59,326 bases of DNA from Neoroseomonas lacus (GTDB lineage Bacteria; Pseudomonadota; Alphaproteobacteria; Acetobacterales; Acetobacteraceae). Within the stretch, counting starts at the first letter, position 1. Each line of letters starts with the position of its first letter. The DNA lies in NCBI RefSeq assembly GCF_014644535.1, contig NZ_BMKW01000022.1:1-59326 (forward strand). Reading direction: 5' to 3'. A program made the position numbers and the translations under genes. The notes beneath the pieces were generated by a model. That model was not told where the DNA came from. It worked only from the letters and a program-made list of their open reading frames with translations, and searched no databases. This document shows positions 37,003-46,367 of the stretch, in pieces.

Positions 37003-37542
37003 TCAGCGCGGCCGTGCCAGGAAGGCGCGCAACGTGGTGATCTCGCCCTCCTGCGCGCGAATCACGGCCTCGGCCAGGCTGCGCATCTCCGGATCCCGAC
37101 CATGCGCCAGCTGGACCCGCGCCATCGCGATCGCGCCCTCATGGTGCGGGATCATGGAGGCGGCGAAGTCGCGGTCCGCATCGCCGGTGTAGGTGATGGC
37201 CATGTCGCGGTGCATCTTCTCGTTCGCGGCCATGAAAGCGGCGGTCGAGGCGGATTGCGCCGCAGTTCCAGGAGCCGCGGCGTCGGGGTGATGCGGGTCG
37301 GCCGCCGCCGGCGCCTGCGCAGCACCACTCCCCGGCGCCTGCGCGCCAGGCATCATCCGCTGCTGCATCTGCTGCATCTGCTGCATGTGCTGCTGCATGC
37401 CGGGCATCTGGCCCATCATGCCGGGCTGTCCGGGCTGTGCCGGCTGCAGTTGCGGCGCAGTGCCCTGCGCGATGGCCAAGCCTGTCGCGGAGACGGTGGC
37501 GAGGCCGGCAATAAGGGCAAGCTTTGGTGCAAGGCAGGTCAT
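37003..37542 (-). CDS. exported DUF305 (ferritin-like) protein, Met/His-rich
   Basis: 179 aa. The signal peptide is LALIAGLATVSATGLAIAQG. A low-complexity Met/Gln/His linker (MMGQMPGMQQHMQQMQ) could bind Cu(I). The DUF305 domain has NEKMHRDMAITYTGDADRDFAASMIPHHEGAIAMARVQLAHG with its conserved His pairs. Such proteins are periplasmic and common in copper operons. AAGGA precedes the start, and a putative response-regulator box lies 70 bp upstream. Confidence 0.9.
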   Translation of the reverse strand: MTCLAPKLALIAGLATVSATGLAIAQGTAPQLQPAQPGQPGMMGQMPGMQQHMQQMQQMQQRMMPGAQAPGSGAAQAPAAADPHHPDAAAPGTAAQSASTAAFMAANEKMHRDMAITYTGDADRDFAASMIPHHEGAIAMARVQLAHGRDPEMRSLAEAVIRAQEGEITTLRAFLARPR

Positions 37543-37611
37543 GTGCCGGAGTCCTTTGATTCAAGTTCCCCAACTCTGATCCACCGGCATGTCACCAGCG
37601 TCTCGCCGTCA

Positions 37612-37626
37612 TGACAAAACATGTCA
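37612..37626. promoter_or_regulatory. CopR/CusR-like box upstream of the DUF305 operon
   Basis: TGACA-AAACA-TGTCA is a perfect inverted repeat with a 5-bp spacer, 70 bp before the DUF305 start. Nearly the same sequence (19 of 21 bases over a longer window) is found 75 bp before the RND adaptor gene. Binding by the local OmpR-type regulator is inferred. Confidence 0.6.
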
Positions 37627-37634
37627 GCGCGGGA

Positions 37635-37838
37635 TCAGGCGGGGATCCGCTCAGCCTGCCAACCAGCATCGCGCAGCGCCTGCTCCAAGCGCGCCGCGTC
37701 CACGGCCGACATCACAGCCGCCGCCCGCGCATCCAGCGCGATGTCGATCCGCGCCAGAGGGTCCGCCTGTTGCAGCGCCGCCGTGACGCCCTTTGCGCAG
37801 CCGCCGCAGTTCATGTTCGCAATCCGAAAGCGATGCAT
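37635..37838 (-). CDS. CopZ-like heavy-metal-associated domain protein
   Basis: 67 aa from the ATG with last base 37838, GGAGGG 5 bases upstream. It is a ferredoxin-like HMA fold with the metal site MNCGGCAKGV (MxCxxC). It would be a cytoplasmic copper chaperone, supplying Cu(I) to the P-type ATPase that lacks its own HMA domain. Confidence 0.9.
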   Translation of the reverse strand: MHRFRIANMNCGGCAKGVTAALQQADPLARIDIALDARAAAVMSAVDAARLEQALRDAGWQAERIPA

Positions 37839-37939
37839 CACGCCCTCCTGATGGGTTCTTGTCTGACCGAGGACGTGGTGTTTGCCCCTATGGGAGGGTC
37901 AAGGGCCACATGCGGCCCCATTTCGGCTTCGGGGTCGCA

Positions 37940-38428
37940 TCACACCGGTGTGCCGCCGCGGAAGCGCATGAACACCGAGCGATCGCCACGCGCATCGAAG
38001 GCCAGAACGTCATAGCTGTCCGGCACTTGGCCAGGGACTTCCATGCCCAGTGAGCCCCCCGGCATGCCTGGCACCGCGAGCCCGCTGATTCCGGCGGGGC
38101 GCTCGGCCAGCAGACGTGTCACCGCCGCCGCCGGGACATGACCCTCAAGCGCATAGCCCCGTACGAGCCCCATATGACAGGATAGCAGATCGGACGGCGT
38201 ACCGAGCATGCGTCGCGCCGTAGCCACCGAGCGCACGACATTTTCCTCGATGGGAAGCCCCGTTGCGCGCATGTGGTCCACCCACGCGGCGCAGCATCCG
38301 CAGTGCTCATCCCGCCAGACCTGGAGGCGTGGCAGCACCTCTGCCCGAGCCAGCCTGGGCAAGGCCAATTCGCCAAGGCCGGCCGTCACAAAGGTTCTTC
38401 GAACCAACGTCGTCCCATACTCCCTCAA
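37940..38428 (-). CDS. exported DUF411 metal-binding protein
   Basis: 162 aa. The N terminus has Arg-Arg and a hydrophobic stretch (VRRTFVTAGLGELALPRLARA). The DUF411 core has VWRDEHCGCCAAWVDHMRATG (CxCC site), SDLLSCHMGLVRGYALEGHVPAAAVTRLL and ISGLAVPGMPGGSLGME. The CGCC and SCH residues probably bind copper in the periplasm. It overlaps the end of the kinase gene by 4 bp, so it belongs to the same operon. Confidence 0.88.
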   Translation of the reverse strand: MREYGTTLVRRTFVTAGLGELALPRLARAEVLPRLQVWRDEHCGCCAAWVDHMRATGLPIEENVVRSVATARRMLGTPSDLLSCHMGLVRGYALEGHVPAAAVTRLLAERPAGISGLAVPGMPGGSLGMEVPGQVPDSYDVLAFDARGDRSVFMRFRGGTPV

Positions 38429-39771
38429 TTCCGGGTCCTCGGCAGGCGAACGAGAGCGAGAAGTCCGCCGCCGGGACGGTTGCTCAACTGCAACGTGCCG
38501 TCGTGCTGTTCGACTGCGCGCCGCGCGATGGTCAGGCCCAGTCCGCTCCCACCCGTGCCGCGATTGCGCGAGGTCTCAAGGCGACGGAACGGTTCGAATA
38601 CCGTCTGCATGTCAGCCTCCGGAATGCCCGGCCCGTCATCCTCGATCCGGATAAGGAGCTCTCGCCCCTCATCTTCAAGCACGACACGCGCGCCGGCCCC
38701 GTACTTCACGGCATTGTCGATCAGGTTCGAGACAGCGCGTTTCAGCGCCACTGGGCTGCAGACAAGCCTGGCCTGCGAGGGGCCGGCATAGGTCACGGCC
38801 GCCCCCGCATCGGTGGCGGCGTCGCACAGCGTCTCGATCATCGCGACGAGATCGACGGGTTTGCGCGGCTCGCTCTCCGTCTCGCCGCGTAGATAGGCGA
38901 GCGTCGAATCGATCATCGCCTCCATCTCGTCGAGGTCGGCATCGATGGCGTGCGCCGCTTCGCCATCCTCAACGAAGCCGGCGCGTAGCCGCAGCCGTGC
39001 GATGGGTGTGCGCAGATCATGGCTGACGGCGGCCAGGGCCTGAGTGCGGTCGGCGATCAGGCGGTCGATGCGGCCCTGCATGCGATTGAAGGCCTGCGCG
39101 GCGTGGCGTACCTCGCGCGGGCCGTCCTCGGGCACAGGCACCACCGGGCCCGGGCCGCCGAAGCGATCCGCCGCATCGGACAGCGCGCGCAAGGGCCGCC
39201 CGATCAACCGCACCACCAGCAGCCCGAGCAATAGGATCCCCACTGCCATCGCCGTGGTGGAGAGCAGCGTTGCGTGTTCCGGCGCCGGCGGGCGGAACAG
39301 GGCGGCGGAGAAGTTGAGCCAGCTTCCGTCCGGCAGCGGCAGGGCGCCGAGCAGGAGGTGCCGCGACGCCTCGCTATCGGCCACGCCAACCTCGCCGTAG
39401 CCCAAACGCAGCCCCGTGACGTCGAGTTCCGGCACCAACTCACCGAGGCGGCTGCGCAGCGTGTCGATACGGGCGCTGCTGGCCTGCGCGGGCTGGACGG
39501 TGGGCGCGAGGGTCCAGTGCATGTCGAGGCTGGCGCTGGAGAGTGCGTGTGCGGTGCGGTCGCGTTCCTCGGCCGGCAGCTCCGCCACGGCGCGTTTCGC
39601 CGCCACCAGGCGCTCGGCCAGCTGCACCTCGCGCGTGGTGCCCAGAACCGCCTCGGTGCCGATCTGGTGCAACCACAGGCTGCCGAGATGGAAGGCCATC
39701 AGACCGACCAGCAGCACGAGCACGATGCGCCCGCCGAGCGTGTCCGGCAGCAGGCGCCCCAGCTTCGTCAT
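38425..39771 (-). CDS. sensor histidine kinase, probably metal-responsive
   Basis: 448 aa. The ATG with last base 39771 overlaps the regulator stop (ATGA). TM1 is RIVLVLLVGLMAFHLGSLWL, followed by a periplasmic sensor of about 140 residues, TM2 (LLSTTAMAVGILLLGLLVVRLIG), HAMP, the H-box AAVSHDLRTPIARLR, and the N/G boxes (NLIDNAVKYG; EDDGPGIPE; GGSGLGLTIARRAVEQHDG). Pairing with an OmpR-type regulator between copper genes suggests a CusS/CopS-like role. Confidence 0.93.
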   Translation of the reverse strand: MTKLGRLLPDTLGGRIVLVLLVGLMAFHLGSLWLHQIGTEAVLGTTREVQLAERLVAAKRAVAELPAEERDRTAHALSSASLDMHWTLAPTVQPAQASSARIDTLRSRLGELVPELDVTGLRLGYGEVGVADSEASRHLLLGALPLPDGSWLNFSAALFRPPAPEHATLLSTTAMAVGILLLGLLVVRLIGRPLRALSDAADRFGGPGPVVPVPEDGPREVRHAAQAFNRMQGRIDRLIADRTQALAAVSHDLRTPIARLRLRAGFVEDGEAAHAIDADLDEMEAMIDSTLAYLRGETESEPRKPVDLVAMIETLCDAATDAGAAVTYAGPSQARLVCSPVALKRAVSNLIDNAVKYGAGARVVLEDEGRELLIRIEDDGPGIPEADMQTVFEPFRRLETSRNRGTGGSGLGLTIARRAVEQHDGTLQLSNRPGGGLLALVRLPRTRN

Positions 39772-40514
39772 GCCCCGCGCTTCACGGTGGGCACCAGCAT
39801 GTAGCCGGCGCCGCGCACCGTCTTGATGATGGCGGGGCTGTCCTCCGTCGGCTCCAGCTTCCGCCGCAATCGGCTGACCATGACATCGACCGAGCGTTCC
39901 GTGCCGTTGAAGGCCATCCGGTTGCGGGCGAGGTCGAGCAGTTGGTCGCGGCTCAGCACGCGCTGGGCGTGCTCGCAGAATGCCAGCAGCAGATCGTACT
40001 CGCCGCTCGAGAGATCCACCGCCGTACCATCCGGCGCGCTGAGCTCGCGACGCCGCGTGTCGAGGCTCCAATCGGCGAAGTGGATCCGCTCGCCCGCCTG
40101 GCCTGCCATCGGTTCGCCCGCCTCGCCACGCGAGCGCCGCAGCAACGCGCGCACGCGCGCCAGCAGTTCGGCGCGCCCGAAGGGCTTCGGGATGTAGTCG
40201 TCGGCGCCGAGTTCCAGCCCGAGCACGCGATCGGTCTCCTCACCACGCGCCGTCACCATGATGATCGGCACGCCCGACTTGGCGCGCAGCGCTCGGCAAA
40301 GATCGAGTCCGGAGGCGCCAGGCAACATCACATCGAGCAGCACGAGATCGACGGGTGCGCCGGCCAGCACCTCCCACATCTCGCGGCCGTCACGTGCGCC
40401 TGTGACGCGAAAGCCGCTCTGGCGCAGAAGCCTGGCGATCAGCGTGCGCATCTCTCCATCATCCTCGACGACGAGGATGTGGGCGTCCTGCGGCAGGCTA
40501 TCGGATGCGATCAC
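39768..40514 (-). CDS. OmpR-family response regulator
   Basis: 248 aa. The start is taken as the GTG with last base 40514, giving VIASDSLPQDAHILVVEDDGEM. The frame is open further upstream but that part overlaps the preceding gene. The receiver has VEDD, the phosphoacceptor Asp in LVLLDVMLPG, the T in MVTARG and the K in YIPKPFGRAEL. The DNA-binding winged helix ends RSVDVMVSRLRRKLEPTEDSPAIIKTVRGAGYML. It likely binds the TGACA-type boxes of this locus. Confidence 0.92.
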   Translation of the reverse strand: MIASDSLPQDAHILVVEDDGEMRTLIARLLRQSGFRVTGARDGREMWEVLAGAPVDLVLLDVMLPGASGLDLCRALRAKSGVPIIMVTARGEETDRVLGLELGADDYIPKPFGRAELLARVRALLRRSRGEAGEPMAGQAGERIHFADWSLDTRRRELSAPDGTAVDLSSGEYDLLLAFCEHAQRVLSRDQLLDLARNRMAFNGTERSVDVMVSRLRRKLEPTEDSPAIIKTVRGAGYMLVPTVKRGA

Positions 40515-40515
40515 G

Positions 40516-41067
40516 TCAATGATGCCGGTGGCCGCCCGGCATCGCGCCGCCATGCTGGGATGCGCCGCCGGCATAGCCACGCAGGCGAGGATAGGCGGCG
40601 ATCTGTTCTGCGTTCAGCAGCGCCACCTGCGCCAGATGCGTTCGCAGATGCACATCCCGGATCTCTCCCTGCAAAGCCGCGATGCGGGCCGTGCGGGCCG
40701 AGAGGTTGGCGGGTGTGATGCTCCGGTCGCGGAAGGCAGCATCGAGGGCGCGCTCCTCCTCGATCACCCGCGCGCCGAGGTCGCCAGCCGCCGCCTGCAT
40801 CTCCGCAATCAGGCGCTGCGTCGCCGCGAGCTGTGCTGGTGTGAGCTGCATCGCGCCAGCCAGTTCGATGACATGGGCTGGACCGGGCCAGCCATTGAGC
40901 TCCGCGGCCAGCGCGAGGCCCATGCCACGGCCGGCCAGCAGATCCGCCTGCTGCTCCGCGGAGAGCGCGCGGATCGAGCGGTCCTCCATGCCGGCATAAG
41001 GCGAGGGCGTGTCGGCCCAGCCGGGACTCGCCAGAAACAGGGCCAAGGCCGTCAAGGTCGAGCGCAT
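40516..41067 (-). CDS. Spy/CpxP-like periplasmic heavy-metal sensor or chaperone
   Basis: 183 aa. The signal peptide is STLTALALFLASPGWA. A helical mature part has the LTPAQLAATQRLIAEMQAAAGDLGARVIEEERALDAAF stretch typical of the family, with LTxxQ motifs and a His-rich end (QHGGAMPGGHRHH). Such proteins protect envelope proteins or dampen metal sensors such as CnrX. It is 1 bp from the regulator start, the same operon. Confidence 0.75.
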   Translation of the reverse strand: MRSTLTALALFLASPGWADTPSPYAGMEDRSIRALSAEQQADLLAGRGMGLALAAELNGWPGPAHVIELAGAMQLTPAQLAATQRLIAEMQAAAGDLGARVIEEERALDAAFRDRSITPANLSARTARIAALQGEIRDVHLRTHLAQVALLNAEQIAAYPRLRGYAGGASQHGGAMPGGHRHH

Positions 41068-41077
41068 CCTTCCCTCC

Positions 41078-41476
41078 TCAGTTCTGATCCATCGGCGTGA
41101 ATCGCGCCTGCGCGGGACGTTGGCCGGGCAGCGTCAGCGTGACAACCGCGCGCATGCCGCGCGCTGCCAAGAAGTCTCCGGTTCCCGCCAAAACATTGGC
41201 GCCGGTGGGGGCGAGGGCGATGGTGGCTTGGCGCCCGCCGGCGAGGATGACGGCCTGCGCCGTGACGCCGACGGCAGGAATCGGGCGGTCGGCACTGTCG
41301 AACAGGAACAGCCGTAGCGTATTTCCCTCGGCCACGAGCTCGGCGTGATTGCTGCCGATATCCACCTTCTGGCCACCGTTCGGGCCGCGACGCGGCTCAT
41401 GCGCGACGGCCGCGAACGGGGCAAGGACGAAGCTGGCGAGCAGCATGCGGCGCGGGGTCATGGGCAGGTTCCTCAT
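41078..41476 (-). CDS. exported hypothetical protein next to the RND pump
   Basis: 132 aa. The signal peptide is RRMLLASFVLAPFAAVAHEPR. The mature domain has GPNGGQKVDIGSNHAELVAEG, then LRLFLFDSADRPIPAVGVTAQAVILAGGR, a small beta-sandwich-like protein often found between RND pump genes and copper regulators. It begins 4 bp after the CusA-like stop. The function is unknown, perhaps periplasmic metal delivery. Confidence 0.7.
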   Translation of the reverse strand: MRNLPMTPRRMLLASFVLAPFAAVAHEPRRGPNGGQKVDIGSNHAELVAEGNTLRLFLFDSADRPIPAVGVTAQAVILAGGRQATIALAPTGANVLAGTGDFLAARGMRAVVTLTLPGQRPAQARFTPMDQN

Positions 41477-41479
41477 GGA

Positions 41480-44400
41480 TCAATAGGCCTCAGCCAGCTT
41501 CGTTTCCTGCTGGACGGCGCGCAGCCGTTCCAGGGCAGGGCGCCCGAAGCGATGGAACAGCAGGGGCGTCAGGAAGGTATCGAGCAGTGTGGCGGTGATC
41601 AGCCCGCCGAAGATGGTCACGGCGACCGGGTGCAGGATCTCCTTGCCCGGCTCGCTCGCGCCGATCATCAGCGGGATGAGCGCGAAGCCCGCGGAAAGCG
41701 CCGTCATCAGCACCGGCGTCAGCCGCTCCAGGCTGCCGCGGATCACCAGCGCCAGGCCCCAGCGCTCATCTTCGAGCAGCGCGAGGTTCAGGTAGTGGCT
41801 CACCTTCAGGATGCCGTTGCGGGTCGCGATGCCAGCCAGCGTGATGAAGCCGATCATCGAGGCGACCGAGAGCGGTTGCCCCGCGATCCATAGCGCAGCG
41901 ATGGCGCCCACCAGCGCGAGCGGCACGTTGCCCATGATGATCAGCGCGAGCACCGCAGACTTGTAGCGGCTGTAGAGCACCATGAAGATCAGCGCCAAGG
42001 ACACCAGCGAGAGTCCCGCGATCAGCCGCGCCGCTTCCTCCTGCGCCTGGAAGGTGCCTTCCAGCGTGAAGAAGTAGCCTGGGGGCAAGGTGGCCGCCTC
42101 CATCTCAGCCCGAATGCGCGCGACGATGGCGGCCATGTCGGTGCCATCGGTGTTGGCGAGCACCACGATCCTCCGCCGGCCATTCTCCCGCAGGATCTGG
42201 TTGGGCCCATCGGTGTCCCGCAACTCAGCCAGCAGCGACAGCGGCACGCGCCCGCCCGGCGTCTCGATCATGACGGCGGCGAGCCCGGGGCCGGTGCGGT
42301 CCGCGTCGCCGAGGCGCAGCACCACGTCAAAGCGCCGCGCGCCATCCACCACCTGGCTGACGACCTGGCCACCGGACAGGGCTTGCAGGGCTTCAGCGAC
42401 GGACGCTGCCGAGACGCCATACAGCGCCGCGAGTTCGTGGTTCACCGCGACTTGCAGCTGCGGCACGCGCACCTGGCGCTCCACTTGGAGGTCTGTCAGG
42501 CCGGGGATGGCGGCAAGGCGCTGCTGCATGCCCTCGGCGAGGGTGCGGAGCGTGTCCAGATCGTCGCCGGTGATCTTGAGCGCGATCTCGGCACGTACGC
42601 CGGAGAGCATGTGGTCCAGCCGATGGCCAATGGGCTGGCCGACATTGGCGCTGCCCGGCAGTACCGCGAGTCGCGTGCGGATATCGGCCGAGATCGCCTG
42701 CTTGCCGCGTGTGGAGGCATGGAGCGAGACGTCAATCTCCGCGGAATGCACGCCCTCTGCATGCTCATCCAGCTCGGCGCGGCCGGTGCGCCGTCCCACG
42801 GTGCGGACCTCCGGCACCTGCATGATCAGCAGTTCCGCCTGCCGGCCAAGCCGGTTGGCTTCAGCCAGGCTGATGCCGGGCTGGAATTGCAGGCTGATGG
42901 TCAGCGTGCCCTCGTTGAAGGGCGGCAGGAAGGAGCGCGCCAGGAAGGGCACGGTCGCCAGCGCGCCTGCCACGCCGACGCCCGCGAGCAGGTAGACAAG
43001 GCGCGCGCGGGCGAAGGCCCAGAGCAAGGCACGCTCGTTCCAGCGCTTAAGTACTCGCACCAGAGCGCTGTCGCCATGCGCCATTCGCTTCATGCGCGGC
43101 AACAGGTAATAGCAGAGCACGGGCGTGACGGTGATCGAGACGACTAGGCTCGCCAGGATCGAGACGATGTAGGCAACGCCGAGCGGCGCGAACAACCGCC
43201 CTTCGATTCCCGTCAGCGCGAAAAGCGGCACGAAAACCAGGATCACGATCATCGTCGCATAGACAATGCCCGAGCGGACTTCCTGGCTCGCCCGAGCAAT
43301 TACGAGAAGGGCGGGCTGGGGGTCCGGCCGCGCCCGGTTCTCCCGGAGACGGCGAAAGACGTTCTCCACGTCGACCACCGCGTCATCCACCAGCTCGCCG
43401 ATCGCGATGGCGAGGCCGCCTAGCGTCATGGTGTTGATCGAGAGGCCGAGCAGCTGAAACACCACGACCGTGATGAGCACGGAAAGCGGAATGGCGGTCA
43501 GCGAGATGAAGGTGGTGCGCCCGTTCAGCAGGAACAGGAACAGCACCACGGCGACGACGGCGACCGCCTCAAGCAGCACCTTCTGCACGTTACCGATCGA
43601 GGCGGCGATGAAATCGGCCTGGCGGAACTGCACGTTGTTCGCGATCACGCCCGGCGGCATGGCGCGCTGCAACTCGACCAGCGCCGCTTCGACCTGTGCC
43701 GTCAGGACCACCGTGTCGGCAGATGGCTGCTTCTGGATCGACAGGATCACGGCGGGCTGGCCCATGCTGCCGGCCTCGCCCCGTTTGAGCCGTGCGGCGT
43801 AATCGACCGTCGCGACTTGGCGCAGCGGGATCGGCTGGCCGGCCCGCATGGCCACTGGCGTATTCGCAAGATCCTCCAGCCGTGTGGTGCGGCCGATGTT
43901 GCGGATCAGGTATTCGCGCCCCGCCTGATCCACATAGCCGCCACCGGTATTGCCCCCGAACTGCCGAAGCGCTGCAATCACCTGCTCATGTGTGACGTCC
44001 AGCGCGTGCATCTGCGCGACATCCGGCGTCACGCGGTATTGCCTCACCTCGCCGCCGATTGGGATCACCTGCGAAATGCCAGGGATTGTCAGCAGCCGAG
44101 GTCGCACCACCCAATCCGCCAGCTCCCGCAACTCCATCGGGCTGGCGCAGCCATCGGTGGACATCGCCACCAGCATGATCTCGCCCATGATGGAGGAGAT
44201 CGGCGCCATCTGTGGCGCGACATTCGCCGGCAGCTGTGCCCGCACCAGCGAGAGGCGCTCCGCCACTTGCTGCCGGTTCACCCAGATGTCCGTGCCCCAG
44301 TCGAACTCCACGAAGACGATCGACAGGCCAACGCCGGACACCGAACGCACGCGCGTGACACCCGGCATGCCGTTCATCGCCGTCTCGATCGGGTAGGAGA

Positions 44401-44593
44401 CGAGAAGCTCGACCTCCTCCGGCGCCAGGCCCTCAACCTCGGTCATCAGGGTGATCACCGGCTTGTTCAGGTCGGGGAAGACATCCACAGGCAGGCGCTG
44501 CAATGTCAGCGCGCCATAGACCACCAGGATCACTGCGGCGACGAGGACGAACAGCCGGTTCCGCAGACTGGCTGTGACGAGAATGTTGAACAC
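41480..44593 (-). CDS. heavy-metal-efflux RND transporter (CusA/CzcA family)
   Basis: 1037 aa. Twelve transmembrane helices with two large periplasmic loops. The N terminus is LRNRLFVLVAAVILVVYGALTLQRLPVDVFPDL. TM4 carries GGLAIAIGELVDDAVVDVENVFRRLRE, with the acidic residues for proton relay. AHG-type pump docking segments and SIMGEIMLVAMS follow the HME pattern. It should export Cu(I)/Ag(I) or divalent metals from the periplasm. The adaptor gene is 2 bp upstream. No outer-membrane factor gene is in the window. Confidence 0.94.
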   Translation of the reverse strand: MFNILVTASLRNRLFVLVAAVILVVYGALTLQRLPVDVFPDLNKPVITLMTEVEGLAPEEVELLVSYPIETAMNGMPGVTRVRSVSGVGLSIVFVEFDWGTDIWVNRQQVAERLSLVRAQLPANVAPQMAPISSIMGEIMLVAMSTDGCASPMELRELADWVVRPRLLTIPGISQVIPIGGEVRQYRVTPDVAQMHALDVTHEQVIAALRQFGGNTGGGYVDQAGREYLIRNIGRTTRLEDLANTPVAMRAGQPIPLRQVATVDYAARLKRGEAGSMGQPAVILSIQKQPSADTVVLTAQVEAALVELQRAMPPGVIANNVQFRQADFIAASIGNVQKVLLEAVAVVAVVLFLFLLNGRTTFISLTAIPLSVLITVVVFQLLGLSINTMTLGGLAIAIGELVDDAVVDVENVFRRLRENRARPDPQPALLVIARASQEVRSGIVYATMIVILVFVPLFALTGIEGRLFAPLGVAYIVSILASLVVSITVTPVLCYYLLPRMKRMAHGDSALVRVLKRWNERALLWAFARARLVYLLAGVGVAGALATVPFLARSFLPPFNEGTLTISLQFQPGISLAEANRLGRQAELLIMQVPEVRTVGRRTGRAELDEHAEGVHSAEIDVSLHASTRGKQAISADIRTRLAVLPGSANVGQPIGHRLDHMLSGVRAEIALKITGDDLDTLRTLAEGMQQRLAAIPGLTDLQVERQVRVPQLQVAVNHELAALYGVSAASVAEALQALSGGQVVSQVVDGARRFDVVLRLGDADRTGPGLAAVMIETPGGRVPLSLLAELRDTDGPNQILRENGRRRIVVLANTDGTDMAAIVARIRAEMEAATLPPGYFFTLEGTFQAQEEAARLIAGLSLVSLALIFMVLYSRYKSAVLALIIMGNVPLALVGAIAALWIAGQPLSVASMIGFITLAGIATRNGILKVSHYLNLALLEDERWGLALVIRGSLERLTPVLMTALSAGFALIPLMIGASEPGKEILHPVAVTIFGGLITATLLDTFLTPLLFHRFGRPALERLRAVQQETKLAEAY

Positions 44594-44595
44594 GG

Positions 44596-46293
44596 CTAGC
44601 GGACCTGCGCGATCAGCGCGGCGCCGCTGGTCACCACCCGCGCCCCGCGTTCCAGCCCCACGGTTACCAGCACGCGCTGGCCGTCGAGGGATTGGACCCG
44701 CACGGGCCGCGGCAGGAAGCGCTCGGCGCTCGGCATTTCATAGACCACCTGGCCGCCCTCTGGGTTGCGCACCACCGCCTCAGCCGGCAGCACGATGCCA
44801 ACGGTGCGGCGTGGCGTCTCCACCAGGACCGTCACCGGTTGCCCCACGGCAAGGCCACGGGCGCCGGCCTCGATGCGGAAATGCAGAGGCAAGCCTTGTT
44901 GACGCAGCGTCATGCCGCGGCCCACGAAGCCGAGCCGAAGCACTTGGCCGCCTGCCGTCATGGCCGAGGCCGCCGAGACCTCCGCAACCGCTGCGGTGTC
45001 GAAGGCGATGGCCTCGACCCACAGTCTGGCGGGATCGACGATATCGAATAGAGGTTCCTGCGCCTGGATCACCTGACCGGCGGCGACGCGAACCACGCTG
45101 ATCAGGCCGGCGGAAGGTGCCACGATCGGCTCGCGCCCGGTCACCGCCGGCAGGTTCGCCGCGCGGCGCTGACGCAGGCCTTCGAGATCGGCGCGGGCAT
45201 CGCTGATCTCTCGTGCCGCGACTGTGCCGGTCAGAGCGGTCAGGCGGCGGACCCGTGCCTCGCTTATGACGATGAGCGCGTCGAGCTCGGCGATGCTGGC
45301 GCGCACGCCGACGCGATCCTGCGCGGCCATGATGGGCACGACAAAGCCCAGAACCTCGCCACGCGCGACGCGCTGGCCAAGCGCCGGGAAGCCGCCTTCC
45401 GGTGGCTCGATGCGGCCCGCCTCGGATGCCTGGACGCGGCCGGAGGCGTTGGGGTCCGCCACCACCTGTCCGGTAAGGTGGATGGTGACCGAGGCCTCAC
45501 CCAGCTCGGCCGGGCTGGTTCGGAGGCCTAGGAGCCGCTGCGAGGGCTTGGGCACGAAGATGCTGCCGTCGGGTTGGCGCCGCGGCGCGTCCATCGGCTG
45601 CGCCCAGGCAAGCACCGGCGCCATGACTATCGCCATCAAGGCCATCACGGCCGGCGCGGCAGCCACGCGCTCAGGTATCGGCGCGCCGGACGGCAAGGCA
45701 TGTGGGCGCGTGCCGGTTGCTGACGGTTCGACGACAACCAGTGGAGGCAATGGCCGTGGCGCTGCTGCCCTGCCGACAGCCACGCCGACCAGCAGCAGGA
45801 ATATCCCCGCCGCCCATACGTAAGGCTCGCGCATCGCCGTCGAGGCCACTTCCGCGAGCCCTGGCGCAGAGGTTGCAGCGGCAACGCCCGCGGGAATCAC
45901 GAGCGTCACCGGCAGCAGGTCCATGTCTTCGCCGTCGGTGATGGTGAAGACGATGTTCCGTTGACCCGGGCGGTCTAGCGCCGGGTTTTCGAGGACGTAC
46001 ACAGCCTCACCCGCGCGGGGGGCCGTTCCGATGTCTTGGCCATCAACAGTGACCTGGACCGTGGCGCCGTCGATCGGCTCTGACGTTGCGTGTCGGTCGA
46101 GGTAGAGCCAGAGCCGCCGGTCCGCTCCCAGTACCGCCACAATCTCGAACAGATCGGAATGCGCCTCGGCGCGCGGTGCGGCGGCCGCGGGCGGCGCGGG
46201 TTCGTCACCATGGGAATGGCCTTCGTGGCTGAAAGCAGGGCGGATGCCGGGTGCGGCCAGCAGCGCCAGAAGCAGCAAAATACGAATCAGCAC
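44596..46293 (-). CDS. RND periplasmic adaptor (CusB/CzcB-like) with extra N-terminal domain
   Basis: 565 aa, longer than the usual 380-450. Residues 1-215 form an added part: signal peptide, His-rich HEGHSHGDE, a beta domain and a TM helix (YVWAAGIFLLLVGVAVGRAAA). A second hydrophobic stretch (VMALMAIVMAPVLAWAQ) then begins the standard adaptor: SQRLLGLRTSPAELG, the lipoyl/coiled-coil hairpin, and VEAIAFDTAAVAEVS. It would bridge the pump to an outer-membrane channel. A response-regulator-type box lies 75 bp upstream. Confidence 0.9.
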   Translation of the reverse strand: MLIRILLLLALLAAPGIRPAFSHEGHSHGDEPAPPAAAAPRAEAHSDLFEIVAVLGADRRLWLYLDRHATSEPIDGATVQVTVDGQDIGTAPRAGEAVYVLENPALDRPGQRNIVFTITDGEDMDLLPVTLVIPAGVAAATSAPGLAEVASTAMREPYVWAAGIFLLLVGVAVGRAAAPRPLPPLVVVEPSATGTRPHALPSGAPIPERVAAAPAVMALMAIVMAPVLAWAQPMDAPRRQPDGSIFVPKPSQRLLGLRTSPAELGEASVTIHLTGQVVADPNASGRVQASEAGRIEPPEGGFPALGQRVARGEVLGFVVPIMAAQDRVGVRASIAELDALIVISEARVRRLTALTGTVAAREISDARADLEGLRQRRAANLPAVTGREPIVAPSAGLISVVRVAAGQVIQAQEPLFDIVDPARLWVEAIAFDTAAVAEVSAASAMTAGGQVLRLGFVGRGMTLRQQGLPLHFRIEAGARGLAVGQPVTVLVETPRRTVGIVLPAEAVVRNPEGGQVVYEMPSAERFLPRPVRVQSLDGQRVLVTVGLERGARVVTSGAALIAQVR

Positions 46294-46367
46294 GCGCGCG
46301 CCCCCTGACTACCAACCACCGCCATCTCAATCTGGCGGCGCAGGACGTCGTGGGCGTTGCCCGATCA

